A stretch of DNA of 64,000 nt from Pseudonocardia kujensis (GTDB lineage: Bacteria > Actinomycetota > Actinomycetes > Mycobacteriales > Pseudonocardiaceae), in NCBI RefSeq assembly GCF_021283305.1, contig NZ_JAJSOK010000010.1, positions 62,001 to 126,000 of the forward strand, written 5' to 3'. The notes beneath the pieces were generated by a model. The model ran no database searches. It saw only the letters and a program-made list of their open reading frames with translations, and was not told where the DNA came from. This document shows, piece after piece, positions 16,359 to 23,884 of this stretch. Each line of letters opens with the position of its first letter. Positions within the stretch are counted from its first letter, which is position 1. A program made the position numbers and the translations under genes.

Positions 16359-17660
16359 ATGCAAAAGAAGGTCCTCGGCGCGGCCATGGTCGGCCACACC
16401 GTCGAGTCGTTCGACTTCGTGATCTACGGCTACTCGGCCGTGATCATCGCCAAACACTTCTTCCCGGCCGAGAACCCCGCTCTGGCCATCCTGTCCACAC
16501 TGGCCGTCTACGGGCTGGCGTTCGTGGTCCGCCCGCTGGGCGGCGCCGTGTTCGGCAGCATCGGCGACCGGCTCGGCAGGCGCACCGCGCTGTCCACCGT
16601 GGTCCTGATCATGGCGGTGGCGACCGCGGCCATCGGCGTGCTGCCCACCTACGGCACCGCCGGGATCGTCGCGCCGATCCTCCTGCTGCTGTGCCGGACC
16701 GCCCAAGGGCTCTCGATGGGGGCCGAGTACACCAGCGCCGCCTCCTACGTGATGGAGCAGGCTCCACCCGACCGACGCGGCCTGTGGACCAGCGCGGTCG
16801 GCAGCGCGACCTTCATCGGTGCCGCCCTCGCCTCGTTCCTGCTGCTCGGCCTGCAGTCGGCGTCGAGTGCGGCCTACCAGGACTGGACCTGGCGGCTGCC
16901 GTTCTTCATCGGGGGCGCGATGGCACTGATCGGGCTCTACATGCGACTGCGGCTGTCCGAGTCGAGCACCTTCCGCGACCTCGAGGAGCGCGGTGAGACG
17001 ACGGCGACGCCCGTGCGGGACTCCTTCCGCAACACCCGGTCGTTCCTGCTGCTGCTCGCGATCTTCTCGCTGCTCGCCGTGGTGTCCCAGAACTTCCTCG
17101 GCTACCTGCCCACCTACCTGACGACCACGGCCGGGCTGCCTTCTATCACCGTTCTGGTCGCGAGCGGCGTCGCCCTGCTGATCTGCGCCTGCCTGTCCGT
17201 CCTCACCGGGGCGATGTCCGACCGGATCGGGCGCAGGCCCCTGCTCATCGCCGGCGTCGTCGTGGCCGTGCTGGGGTCCTTGCCCGCCTACCTGATCGCG
17301 TCCATCGGTTCGCTCTGGTCCACGATCGTCGCGCTGATCCTGCTGGTCGTCCCGTCGGCGCTGGTCGGCATGACCGCCACTATCACCGCCGTCGAGCTGG
17401 TGCCGCCGCGGATCCGGGCGACGAGCACGGCGCTGACCTACAACATCGCCTACGCCGTCTTCGGTGGCACGGCACCGCTCGTCGGCGCCCTGCTCACAAC
17501 CCAGTTCGGCAGGCTGGCCCCCGGCGGGTACATCACCGTGATCGCGGCGCTCGCGCTCGTGGTCGTCGTCGTCGCACTCCCGGAGACCCACGGCCGGGCC
17601 CAGGCCGTGGACCCCACTGCCGATGCCGAGCCGGCCCCCGACCCGCTGCCCAGCACGTGA
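16359..17660 (+). CDS. Metabolite:proton symporter (MHS/ProP-like MFS)
   Basis: This 433-residue transporter has about 12 membrane helices and MHS signatures: MVGHTVESFDFVIYGYSAVIIAKHFFP at the start, FVVRPLGGAVFGSIGDRLGRRTAL in loop 2-3 and CRTAQGLSMGAEYTSAASYVMEQAPPDRRGLWTS. MHS proteins import organic acids such as citrate, ketoglutarate or shikimate, or betaines. As the only transporter in the island it is the likely importer of the pathway substrate. Its stop overlaps an in-frame GTG of the next gene region. Confidence 0.92.
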   Translation: MQKKVLGAAMVGHTVESFDFVIYGYSAVIIAKHFFPAENPALAILSTLAVYGLAFVVRPLGGAVFGSIGDRLGRRTALSTVVLIMAVATAAIGVLPTYGTAGIVAPILLLLCRTAQGLSMGAEYTSAASYVMEQAPPDRRGLWTSAVGSATFIGAALASFLLLGLQSASSAAYQDWTWRLPFFIGGAMALIGLYMRLRLSESSTFRDLEERGETTATPVRDSFRNTRSFLLLLAIFSLLAVVSQNFLGYLPTYLTTTAGLPSITVLVASGVALLICACLSVLTGAMSDRIGRRPLLIAGVVVAVLGSLPAYLIASIGSLWSTIVALILLVVPSALVGMTATITAVELVPPRIRATSTALTYNIAYAVFGGTAPLVGALLTTQFGRLAPGGYITVIAALALVVVVVALPETHGRAQAVDPTADAEPAPDPLPST

Positions 17661-17671
17661 GGAGCCACCCC

Positions 17672-18853
17672 GTGACGTCACCGGTGAAGGACCGGATCGC
17701 CGCCGAGTTCGCCCGGCACGAGCCCGAGGTCCTCGCGCTGTCGCGCCGCATCGGCGAGCACCCCGAGCTGGCGTTCGAGGAGTACAAGACCGCCGCGGCG
17801 ATCGTCGACCTGCTGCGCGACCACGGCGGGTTCGTGGTCGAGGAGGGCGTCGGCGGACTCGACACCGCGTTCACCGCGACCGTCGGGTCCGGGTCGCTGG
17901 CCGTCGGGCTCTGCGCCGAGCTCGACGCGCTGCCGGGGATCGGCCACGGCTGCGGGCACAACGTGATCGCGACGAGCGCCGTCGGCGCCGCGCTCGCCCT
18001 TGCTCCCGTCGCCGACGAGCTCGGGCTGAGCGTACGACTCCTGGGCACACCGGCCGAGGAACGCGGTGCTGGGAAGGCGATCCTGTTGCGCGAGGGCGTG
18101 TTCGACGGGCTGCACGCGGCCCTGATGATGCACCCCACGCTCAAGGACATGGCGACCCCGCACATCCGGGCGCTCGGCACCTGGACGGTGGAGTACCACG
18201 GCCGGACCGCGCACGCGTCCCGACCGTTCGACGCGCTGAACGCGGCGGACGCGGTGACCGTCGCCCAGGTCGCCGTGGGGCTGTTGCGCCAGCAGAAGAA
18301 GGACTCCGACCGCATCCACGTCGTGGTCAAGGAGGCGGGCACCGCGGTCAACGTCATCCCCGGGCACGCCGTCGTCGAGGTCGGGGTCCGCTCCGACACC
18401 CTCGCCGAGGTCGAGGCCCTCTGGGCGCGCGTGCGGAACTGCTTCGAGGCTGGGGCACTGGCCACCGGGGTGCGCCTGGAGGTCTCCGAGCCCCTGATGT
18501 GGCTCAACGGGTTCCGCCACGACACGGACCTGGCCGGGCTCTTCCGGAGCAACGCCGAGGCCTTGGGCCGGACCTTCCCGGACTACGCCGACCGGTCCCT
18601 CGGCTCGACGGACATGGCCGAGGTGTCGGTGCACATGCCCGCCATCCATCCCGTCCTCTCCTTCGACCGGCCCGCCGAGGAGGGCAATCACACCGCCGCG
18701 TTCGCCCGCACCGCCTGCGGCCCGGAGGGCGACCGGGCCGTGCACGACGGCGGGCTCGCCCTCGCCTGGACGATCGCCGACGCCGCGCAGGACGACCGGC
18801 TCCGCGGCCGGCTGACCGCGAGCGGCGCCTTCCGCTGGACAGGAGCACAGTGA
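17672..18853 (+). CDS. M20-family amidohydrolase (AbgB/HipO-like)
   Basis: This 393-residue metallohydrolase has LSRRIGEHPELAFEEYKTA at the N terminus and the M20 core AELDALPGIGHGCGHNVIATSAVGAALAL (metal ligands His/Cys/His region about 92-96). GTPAEERGAGKAILL, HPTLKDMATP and WTVEYHGRTAHASRPFDALNAADAV (dimerisation-domain His) follow. It hydrolyses an N-acyl amino acid or aminobenzoyl-type amide. The start is set at GTG 17672 because GAGGAG (17659-17664) is 7 bases upstream; GTG 17657 overlapping the previous stop is the alternative. Confidence 0.9.
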   Translation: MTSPVKDRIAAEFARHEPEVLALSRRIGEHPELAFEEYKTAAAIVDLLRDHGGFVVEEGVGGLDTAFTATVGSGSLAVGLCAELDALPGIGHGCGHNVIATSAVGAALALAPVADELGLSVRLLGTPAEERGAGKAILLREGVFDGLHAALMMHPTLKDMATPHIRALGTWTVEYHGRTAHASRPFDALNAADAVTVAQVAVGLLRQQKKDSDRIHVVVKEAGTAVNVIPGHAVVEVGVRSDTLAEVEALWARVRNCFEAGALATGVRLEVSEPLMWLNGFRHDTDLAGLFRSNAEALGRTFPDYADRSLGSTDMAEVSVHMPAIHPVLSFDRPAEEGNHTAAFARTACGPEGDRAVHDGGLALAWTIADAAQDDRLRGRLTASGAFRWTGAQ

Positions 18854-19887
18854 TGAGAGCAGCCCGCATCAGCGCCTTCGGGGGTCCCGAGGTCTTCGGG
18901 GTCACCGAGGTCCCCACCCCCGAACCCGCCCCGGGTGAGGTGCTCGTCCGCATCCGGGCGGCGGCCCTGAACCGGGCAGACATCAACATCCGGGAGGGCC
19001 GGTTCCCGGAGGCCCCGCCCCCGCCGATGACCCTCGGCGTCGAGGGTGCGGGGGTCGTCGCGGCCCTCGGCGACGGGGTGACCGGGCTCTCAGTGGGCGA
19101 CCGGGTCGTGATCAACCCGATGCTCGTCTGCGACGCCTGCGAGTTCTGCCGGAGCGGCCGCGACAGCGAGTGCCGCGGGCTGCAGGTCGTCGGTGAGCAC
19201 TTCGACGGCACCTACGCCGAGTATATCGCGCTGCCCGTCCGCAACCTCATCCCGGCGCCGGACCGGCTCAGCGACACCCAGCTCGCCGCCGGACTCGTCG
19301 CCTACCTCACCGCATGGCACATGCTCAAGACCCGGGGCGGGCTCCGGCGCGGTGAGTCCGTTCTGGTCGTGGGCGCGGGCAGCGGTGTCGCCAGTGCCGC
19401 GGTCCAGGTGGCCAAGGCCCTGGGCGCCACCGTGATCGCTACGACCGGTAGCGAGCGCAAGGCCGAGCGGGTCCGAGCCCTGGGCGCGGACGAGGTCGTC
19501 GACTACCGCGCCGAACCGGACTTCCACGAGGCGGTCCGCAAGCTCACCGGCGGGGACGGCGTCGATCTCGTGCACGAGACCGTCGGCGAGGCCACCGTGC
19601 AGAAGTCCGTCCTCGCCGCGCGACACGGCGGCCGGGTCCTCGGCATGGGCTCCCACACCGGTCGCTACGCCGAGCTGGACCTGTGGAGCCTCTACCGGCG
19701 TGAGATCACGTTCATCGGGTGCCACACCGGCAACCGCGCGGAGATCGCCGAGTTCCTCCCGCTCCTGGCGGACGGCTCCCTCACCCCGGTCCTGGACTCG
19801 GTCCACAGCCTGGAGGACGCAGTCGCCGCCCAGGCGAGGCTCGCGTCCTCGGACCGCTTCGGGAAGGTCGTGCTGTCCGTTGACTGA
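18853..19887 (+). CDS. Zinc-type alcohol dehydrogenase/NADPH:quinone oxidoreductase
   Basis: This 344-residue MDR-superfamily reductase has the quinone-reductase N terminus (ISAFGGPEVFGVTEVPTPEPAPGEVLVRIRAAALNRADINIREG). It also has a structural zinc lobe with four cysteines (Cys93, 96, 99, 107 in CDACEFCRSGRDSEC), which is unusual for the simple QOR type. The Rossmann motif is VVGAGSGVASAAVQVAKALGATV. The catalytic zinc Cys is replaced by Asn in ALNRADINI, so it probably reduces an enone or enoyl-type substrate with NAD(P)H. The start overlaps the M20 stop (TGATG). It ends the operon. Confidence 0.9.
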   Translation: MRAARISAFGGPEVFGVTEVPTPEPAPGEVLVRIRAAALNRADINIREGRFPEAPPPPMTLGVEGAGVVAALGDGVTGLSVGDRVVINPMLVCDACEFCRSGRDSECRGLQVVGEHFDGTYAEYIALPVRNLIPAPDRLSDTQLAAGLVAYLTAWHMLKTRGGLRRGESVLVVGAGSGVASAAVQVAKALGATVIATTGSERKAERVRALGADEVVDYRAEPDFHEAVRKLTGGDGVDLVHETVGEATVQKSVLAARHGGRVLGMGSHTGRYAELDLWSLYRREITFIGCHTGNRAEIAEFLPLLADGSLTPVLDSVHSLEDAVAAQARLASSDRFGKVVLSVD

Positions 19888-19926
19888 GACTGTTAGCCTG
19901 TCCCACAATACGGAACACACCGTTCC
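19880..19926 (+). promoter_or_regulatory. iclR promoter with overlapping palindromic operator
   Basis: TTGACT (19880-19885), an 18-bp spacer and CACAAT (19904-19909) form a promoter beginning inside the last codons of the upstream gene. A perfect palindrome GGAAC-N5-GTTCC (19912-19926) lies at the expected transcription start. IclR-family repressors bind such short palindromes, so autorepression is likely. Confidence 0.65.
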
Positions 19927-19951
19927 AGGCGCCGCAGGACAGGAGCCCGTG

Positions 19952-20725
19952 ATGGATCGACCCGAGGCGAGCAAGGGCATCAGCTCCGTGCTGAACACCC
20001 TGCAGGTCCTCGAGGCGGTCGCCCGGCAGCAGCCGGTCGGGGTCTCCGAGCTCGCCCGCGCCACCGGGATGCCGAAGAGCAGCGTGCACCGGTGCCTGCT
20101 CACCCTGCGGGAGGCGGGCTGGCTCCGTATCGTCGACCCGGACCGGGTGCTCTGGGGGGTCACCAGCAAGCCCCTCGACATCGGCCTGACCGGCTCCGGA
20201 GAGCAGAGCCTGCGCGAGGTGGCCCAGCCGCACCTGGAGGCGCTCCGGGACGTCACGAACGAGACCGTTCACCTCGTCATCCGGGACGGCGACTCGCTCG
20301 TGATCATCCTGCGCGAGGACTGCCGCCAGGCGGTGCGCACCTTCGTCGAGATCGGCACCCGCGCACCCATGCACGCCACCTCGTGCGGGCTCGCCGTCCT
20401 CGCGAAGCTCGACGACCCGGAGGTCGACGCCCTCCTCGGCCGGGGGCTCGACACCTACACCGACAGCACCCCCACCTCGCTCTCGCGGCTCCACCGGGAG
20501 ATCGAGCACACCCGCGAGCGGGGCTACTCGGTCAACGACTCGTCCTGGTGGCGCCCGGACGTCAGCGCGATCGGCGCAGCGATCGTCAACTCCGCGGGCA
20601 GGCCCATCGGCGCGCTCGCCATCTCGGTGCCCTCCAGCCGCTTCGCCCCCGAGGACGTCGCCGGCTACGGCGCGCACGCCGTCAAGACGGCCGAGGCCAT
20701 CGCCGAGTCGCTGACCGGCCGCTGA
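19952..20725 (+). CDS. IclR-family transcriptional regulator
   Basis: This 257-residue protein has an N-terminal winged helix (about 10-75: SVLNTLQVLEAVARQQPVGVSELARATGMPKSSVHRCLLTLREAGWL). A C-terminal IclR effector domain includes LVIILREDCRQAVRTFVEIGTRAPMHATSCGLAVLAKL and INSAGRPIGALAISVPSSRF-like segments. The family responds to aromatic or organic acid intermediates. It is the island's only regulator, so it probably controls both catabolic units through the GTTCC-type sites. The start is ATG 19952 with AGGAG at 19941-19945. Confidence 0.93.
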   Translation: MDRPEASKGISSVLNTLQVLEAVARQQPVGVSELARATGMPKSSVHRCLLTLREAGWLRIVDPDRVLWGVTSKPLDIGLTGSGEQSLREVAQPHLEALRDVTNETVHLVIRDGDSLVIILREDCRQAVRTFVEIGTRAPMHATSCGLAVLAKLDDPEVDALLGRGLDTYTDSTPTSLSRLHREIEHTRERGYSVNDSSWWRPDVSAIGAAIVNSAGRPIGALAISVPSSRFAPEDVAGYGAHAVKTAEAIAESLTGR

Positions 20726-20773
20726 CGCCCCCGTCCCACCCCGGACCCCCGGCCCCTCCCCAAGGAGTCCATT

Positions 20774-20813
20774 ATGGAGACTCGCCCGTCCACATGGAGA
20801 CTCGCCCGTCCAC
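20774..20813 (+). repeat. 20-bp tandem duplication across a start codon
   Basis: The 20-bp unit beginning ATGGAGACTCG occurs twice in tandem (20774-20793, 20794-20813). Because 20 is not a multiple of three, the first ATG, well spaced from AAGGAG (20762-20767), is out of frame with the hydrolase. The second ATG is in frame but has no ribosome-binding site. Confidence 0.9.
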
Positions 20814-21582
20814 CGACACGACCCTCCACTACGACGTCACCGGTGCGGCCACCGGTCCGGCCCTCGTGCTCGTGCACGGCCTCGGCTGTAGCCGACGCGA
20901 CTTCGACGGCCTCACGCCCCTCCTCCCCGCGCACCTACGGGTCGTGGCGGTCGATCTCGCCGAACACGGCGACTCCCGGTCCACACGCGCCGACTACTCG
21001 ATCGGCGCGTTCGCCGCGGACGTGGTCGCCGTCCTCGACGCCGCGGGGATCGATCGCGCCATCCTCGTCGGCCACTCGCTGGGCGGCGCGGTCGCCGTCG
21101 AATTGGCCCGCGTGCGCCCGGAGCGGGTCGAGGCCGTGATCGGCCTGGACGCCCTGCACTTCCTGGGCATCTACCCTCTCCAGCCGCCCGAGGTCGTCGA
21201 GCAGACCGTCGCGTTCTTCGCCCAGGACTACGTGGAGGCCGTGCGCTCCCTGGTCGACACCGGCGTCGTGCCCGAGACCGACCCGAACGTGAAGGCGGCG
21301 GCGTTCGCGCAGATGTCGTCCGTTCGCCAGCCCGCCGGGCTCACCGGGCTGCGTGGGCTGCTGGAGTGGGACATGGAGACCGCGCTGGCGACCACCACAC
21401 AGCCGATCACGGTGATCGCGGCCCGGCCGCTGTACGACGAGGACGCCCACCGGCGGTTCGGTGACCGCGTCGACTTCCGACCCGAGGATCTCGGGAGCCA
21501 CTTCTTCCCGGTCGAGTTTCCCGACCAGACGGCACGTCTGATCCTCGATGCCCTCGCCCGAATCGGCGGCAGAGTGACGTGA
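20794..21582 (+). CDS. Alpha/beta hydrolase
   Basis: This 262-residue hydrolase has LVLVHGLGCSRRDFDGL (oxyanion hole), VVAVDLAEHGDS, the nucleophile elbow GHSLGGAVAVELA with Ser95, and a late His in GSHFFPVEFPDQ. It probably cleaves an ester, lactone or C-C bond in the island pathway. The tandem duplication means the ribosome-binding-site-proximal ATG (20774) opens a different frame of about 121 codons. Translation of the real protein must use the second ATG and may be weak. It is followed by a 4-nt overlap with the next gene. Confidence 0.85.
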   Translation: METRPSTDTTLHYDVTGAATGPALVLVHGLGCSRRDFDGLTPLLPAHLRVVAVDLAEHGDSRSTRADYSIGAFAADVVAVLDAAGIDRAILVGHSLGGAVAVELARVRPERVEAVIGLDALHFLGIYPLQPPEVVEQTVAFFAQDYVEAVRSLVDTGVVPETDPNVKAAAFAQMSSVRQPAGLTGLRGLLEWDMETALATTTQPITVIAARPLYDEDAHRRFGDRVDFRPEDLGSHFFPVEFPDQTARLILDALARIGGRVT

Positions 21583-21845
21583 CCGCCCCCGTCCTGCGCC
21601 CCACGGAGTTCCCGATCTCCCGCAGCGTCGTCACCCGCGTCGCCGGCGGAATGGACGGCGTCCTCCGGGTGGTCGCTCTGCTCCGCGGACGCGGCTACAG
21701 AGTGCATGACCTCGCCGTGCGGATGCACGACGGTGTCGCCGTGAGCGAGATCGATGCCACGATCAGCCTCACCGCGTCCCAGGCCGCCCTCCTGCTCGCC
21801 CGGCTGCACCGGCTCCCCACCGTCGTCGACGCGTACACGCTCTGA
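21579..21845 (+). CDS. ACT-domain-like small protein
   Basis: This 88-residue protein starts at GTG, overlapping the hydrolase stop. SVVTRVAGGMDGVLRVVALLRGRGYRVHDLAVRMHDGVAVSEIDATISL followed by ASQAALLLARLHRLPTVVDAYTL has the beta-alpha-beta-beta-alpha-beta spacing of small ACT domains, like the regulatory subunit of acetolactate synthase. No catalytic partner of that kind is nearby. It may bind a pathway amino acid, possibly regulating the adjacent hydrolase or amidase. The function is unknown. Confidence 0.6.
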   Translation: MTAPVLRPTEFPISRSVVTRVAGGMDGVLRVVALLRGRGYRVHDLAVRMHDGVAVSEIDATISLTASQAALLLARLHRLPTVVDAYTL

Positions 21846-21862
21846 GCCAACTGGAGATCATC

Positions 21863-23266
21863 GTGACCACGACCGCCTCGCGCTACGACCCCGCAACCTT
21901 CCAGGGCCTGCGCTTCCACACCGCGACGGACGCGTTCCTCCGGGACGAGGACACGCCCCGCGACTACCTCGAACGCTGCCTCGCCGTGATCGCCGACCGC
22001 GAATCGGTCGTGCGGGCCTGGGTGGTTCTCGACGAGGAGAGCGCCCGCCGACAGGCGGACGCGAGCACCGAGCGCTGGCGGCGAGGCGAACCGCTCTCCG
22101 CCGTCGACGGCCTGCCCGTCGGGATCAAGGACCTCCTCGAGACCCGTGACATGCCCACACAGATGGGCTGCGCCGCGTTCGCAGGCAACTTCCCCAAGCG
22201 GGACAACGCCGCGGTCTGGGCGCTCCGTCGGGCCGGTGCCGTGATCGTGGGCAAGACCGTGACGACCGAGCTCGGCGGCCCGGAGCCAAGCCCAACCACC
22301 AACCCGTTCGACCCCGCGCACACCCCCGGCGGCTCATCGTCCGGATCGGGCGCCGCCGTCGCTGCGGGGATGGTGCCCGCCACGATCGCGACCCAGACCG
22401 GCGGCTCCCTCATGCGGCCGGCGAGCTTCAACGGCAACTGGGGGCTCAAGCCTAGCCAGGGCGCGATCAACCGGGGCGAACGCCAGACCGCGAGCATGAC
22501 CACCCACGGCGTGCTGGCCGCCTGCCCCGAGGACATGTGGTTGGTCGCAGCCGCCATCGCCCGACGAGCCGGCGGCGATCCGGGATGGCCGTCGCTCGTC
22601 GGGCCCGAGTCACCCCCGCTGCCACGCCGTCCGAGCACGGTCGCGGTCCTCGAGACCGAGGGCTGGGAGCGCCTGGACGCGGCCAGTCGCTCCGCGTTCG
22701 ACCAAATCCTCGACCAGCTCGCGGTGAACGGAGTCACGGTGCTGCGCCGCGACGATACGGTGGTCGCGCGTCTCGAGAAGGCACTCGTGGGCGCGTCCGA
22801 GCTCGGCAGCGCCATCCTTGCGTGGGAGCACTACTGGGCTTTCCGCGACGTCCTCGCCGATCATCCCGACGGCCTCAGCGCTCGCGGACGACGGTTCTTC
22901 ATCGAGACCGCCGAGCGCATGAACGCTGCGGACTACGACGACGCGCTGCGTGAACGAGTCTTCATCCGGGCAGCGCACGCCCTCCTCGGACCCTGTATCG
23001 ACGCCGTCATCGCGCCGACCTCCACCGGGCCGGCCCCGGTGTGGCGCGGCGACGTTCCGGGCACAGAGCCCTCCCGGTGGCCGACCGGCGACCCGGCCTT
23101 CAACTTTCCCAGCTCGCTCCTCGGCGCGCCCGCCGTGAACGTGCCGCTCATGGCCGTCCGCGGCCTCCCGTTTGGACTGCAGGTCCTGGGACAACCGGGC
23201 ACCGACGCGCGGATGACCGGTATCGCGCGGTGGATGGGCGAGACGCTTACCCCAGTAAGCGTCTGA
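21863..23266 (+). CDS. Amidase (amidase-signature family)
   Basis: This 467-residue enzyme has the Ser-cisSer-Lys triad: Lys89 (PVGIKDLLET), cis-Ser158 (TPGGSSSGSGAAVAAG) and nucleophile Ser182 (ATQTGGSLMRPASF). IDAVIAPTSTGPAP and FPSSLLGAPAVNVPL are family C-terminal motifs. It hydrolyses an amide to acid plus ammonia or amine. With M19, M20 and alpha/beta hydrolases in the same island, the starting compound is probably an amide or ester conjugate. It is the last intact island gene. Confidence 0.92.
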   Translation: MTTTASRYDPATFQGLRFHTATDAFLRDEDTPRDYLERCLAVIADRESVVRAWVVLDEESARRQADASTERWRRGEPLSAVDGLPVGIKDLLETRDMPTQMGCAAFAGNFPKRDNAAVWALRRAGAVIVGKTVTTELGGPEPSPTTNPFDPAHTPGGSSSGSGAAVAAGMVPATIATQTGGSLMRPASFNGNWGLKPSQGAINRGERQTASMTTHGVLAACPEDMWLVAAAIARRAGGDPGWPSLVGPESPPLPRRPSTVAVLETEGWERLDAASRSAFDQILDQLAVNGVTVLRRDDTVVARLEKALVGASELGSAILAWEHYWAFRDVLADHPDGLSARGRRFFIETAERMNAADYDDALRERVFIRAAHALLGPCIDAVIAPTSTGPAPVWRGDVPGTEPSRWPTGDPAFNFPSSLLGAPAVNVPLMAVRGLPFGLQVLGQPGTDARMTGIARWMGETLTPVSV

Positions 23267-23403
23267 TGGCTCACCCCTTGATCATGCCGGACTCGCTCGA
23301 ACTCATTCACCTCCTGAACAATGACTCCGGCTTCCGTCGTCTAATGGCTGAAGGCCGACCTGGCAACGACCAGGACCGCCGGTCGCACGGGCTCAACGCC
23401 GTG

Positions 23404-23460
23404 GGGAGCGTCGCGGGTCGGGGGAGCCATCGTGGGAGCGAAACGCTGAGGCTGGGGAGC
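23404..23460 (+). repeat. Four GGGAGC repeats inside right island end
   Basis: GGGAGC occurs at 23404, 23422, 23434 and 23455, all in one orientation, within the 267-bp stretch (23267-23533) between the amidase and the right attachment repeat. That stretch holds no convincing gene. The hexamers mirror the pair inside the left end and may be arm-type recombinase sites. Confidence 0.5.
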
Positions 23461-23533
23461 TATCGAGGCTTTCGCTGTTCCAGGAATGCGAGGAACGCGC
23501 TCGTAGAGGCCACGGTGAACGGATAGGTAAACG

Positions 23534-23576
23534 CTCCTAAAGCGGGTGTCGCAGGTTCGAATCCTGCCGGGGGCAC
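23534..23576 (+). repeat. Right attachment site (tRNA-Arg 3' fragment)
   Basis: This is the second copy of the 43-bp tRNA-Arg segment. Here the discriminator A is followed by CCA (23576-23578) and a strong terminator, so this is probably the original chromosomal 3' end of the tRNA gene, displaced by the insertion. It lacks the 5' half and is not a functional tRNA. Confidence 0.9.
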
Positions 23577-23581
23577 CACCT

Positions 23582-23605
23582 CCGCCCAGCGGTTCCGCTG
23601 GGCGG
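23582..23605 (+). terminator. Hairpin terminator of the displaced tRNA-Arg
   Basis: An 11-bp perfect stem, CCGCCCAGCGG/CCGCTGGGCGG with a TT centre, lies 5 bases after the tRNA fragment. It is the expected intrinsic-type terminator of the original tRNA gene, now 15 kb from the intact tRNA. Confidence 0.8.
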
Positions 23606-23612
23606 TCTTCGG

Positions 23613-23840
23613 CGAGATCAGGCGGCCACGCTCGACGCCGAGATGCTCGAGCGTCTGGACACCCGACTCCAGCAGTGCCGCGAGCTGTGCAATGGCCGAC
23701 CGCGGGCCCGTCGCGCCTCCCGCCCGCCGGTGGCGAGCACCACCCGCAAGGTCCACCAGATTCTTCACACCGCCCTCGACCGGGCGGTGCGGTGGCGACA
23801 CCTGGGCGTCAACTCGGCAGCGGCGGTCACGGGACAGCCT
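23613..23840 (+). pseudogene. Tyrosine integrase remnant
   Basis: One reading frame encodes about 75 residues that match the core-binding region of actinobacterial phage-type integrases. ATLDAEMLERLDTRLQQCRELCNGR is followed by TTRKVHQILHTALDRAVRWRHLGVNSAAAV, where intact proteins read roughly STIRQIHAILRRALDQAVRWGWI.NPA. The catalytic domain is missing. It starts just past the terminator on the chromosomal side of the right attachment site, so it may be a relic of an earlier element at the same tRNA. It runs into the kup upstream region. Confidence 0.7.
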
Positions 23841-23884
23841 GACGGGGCACCACGGGCTCGGGCGATGCCCGGCCCGCGCCGCGG

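Larger units (their letters stand above)
8571..23576. mobile_element. tRNA-Arg-integrated genomic island, about 15.0 kb
   Basis: The 43-bp direct repeats of the tRNA-Arg 3' end define both boundaries. The cargo is one regulated catabolic cluster (lyase, CoA-transferase, hydratase, dehydrogenase, PrpD, transporter, hydrolases, IclR), foreign in theme to the envelope and potassium genes on either side. Short, relatively AT-rich, gene-poor stretches with GGGAGC repeats sit just inside each end. No integrase, relaxase or replication gene lies between the repeats, so the island is probably immobile alone, or was mobilised by an integrase since lost. The relic at 23613-23840 lies outside the right end. 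Confidence 0.8.

Noticed and set aside
23266..23526. 86-aa plus-strand frame starting MAHPLIMPDS after the amidase
   Set aside because: It overlaps the GGGAGC repeat zone, has low-complexity Gly/Arg/Ser composition after the first 30 residues and no recognisable domain. Only its first part looks gene-like.
8613..23533. Conjugative element or prophage
   Set aside because: No relaxase, coupling protein, replication, capsid or lysis gene is visible; only a catabolic cargo with attachment repeats.
23606..23884. c-di-AMP or K+ riboswitch before kup
   Set aside because: The sequence reads as an integrase fragment and lacks the conserved aptamer blocks I know.
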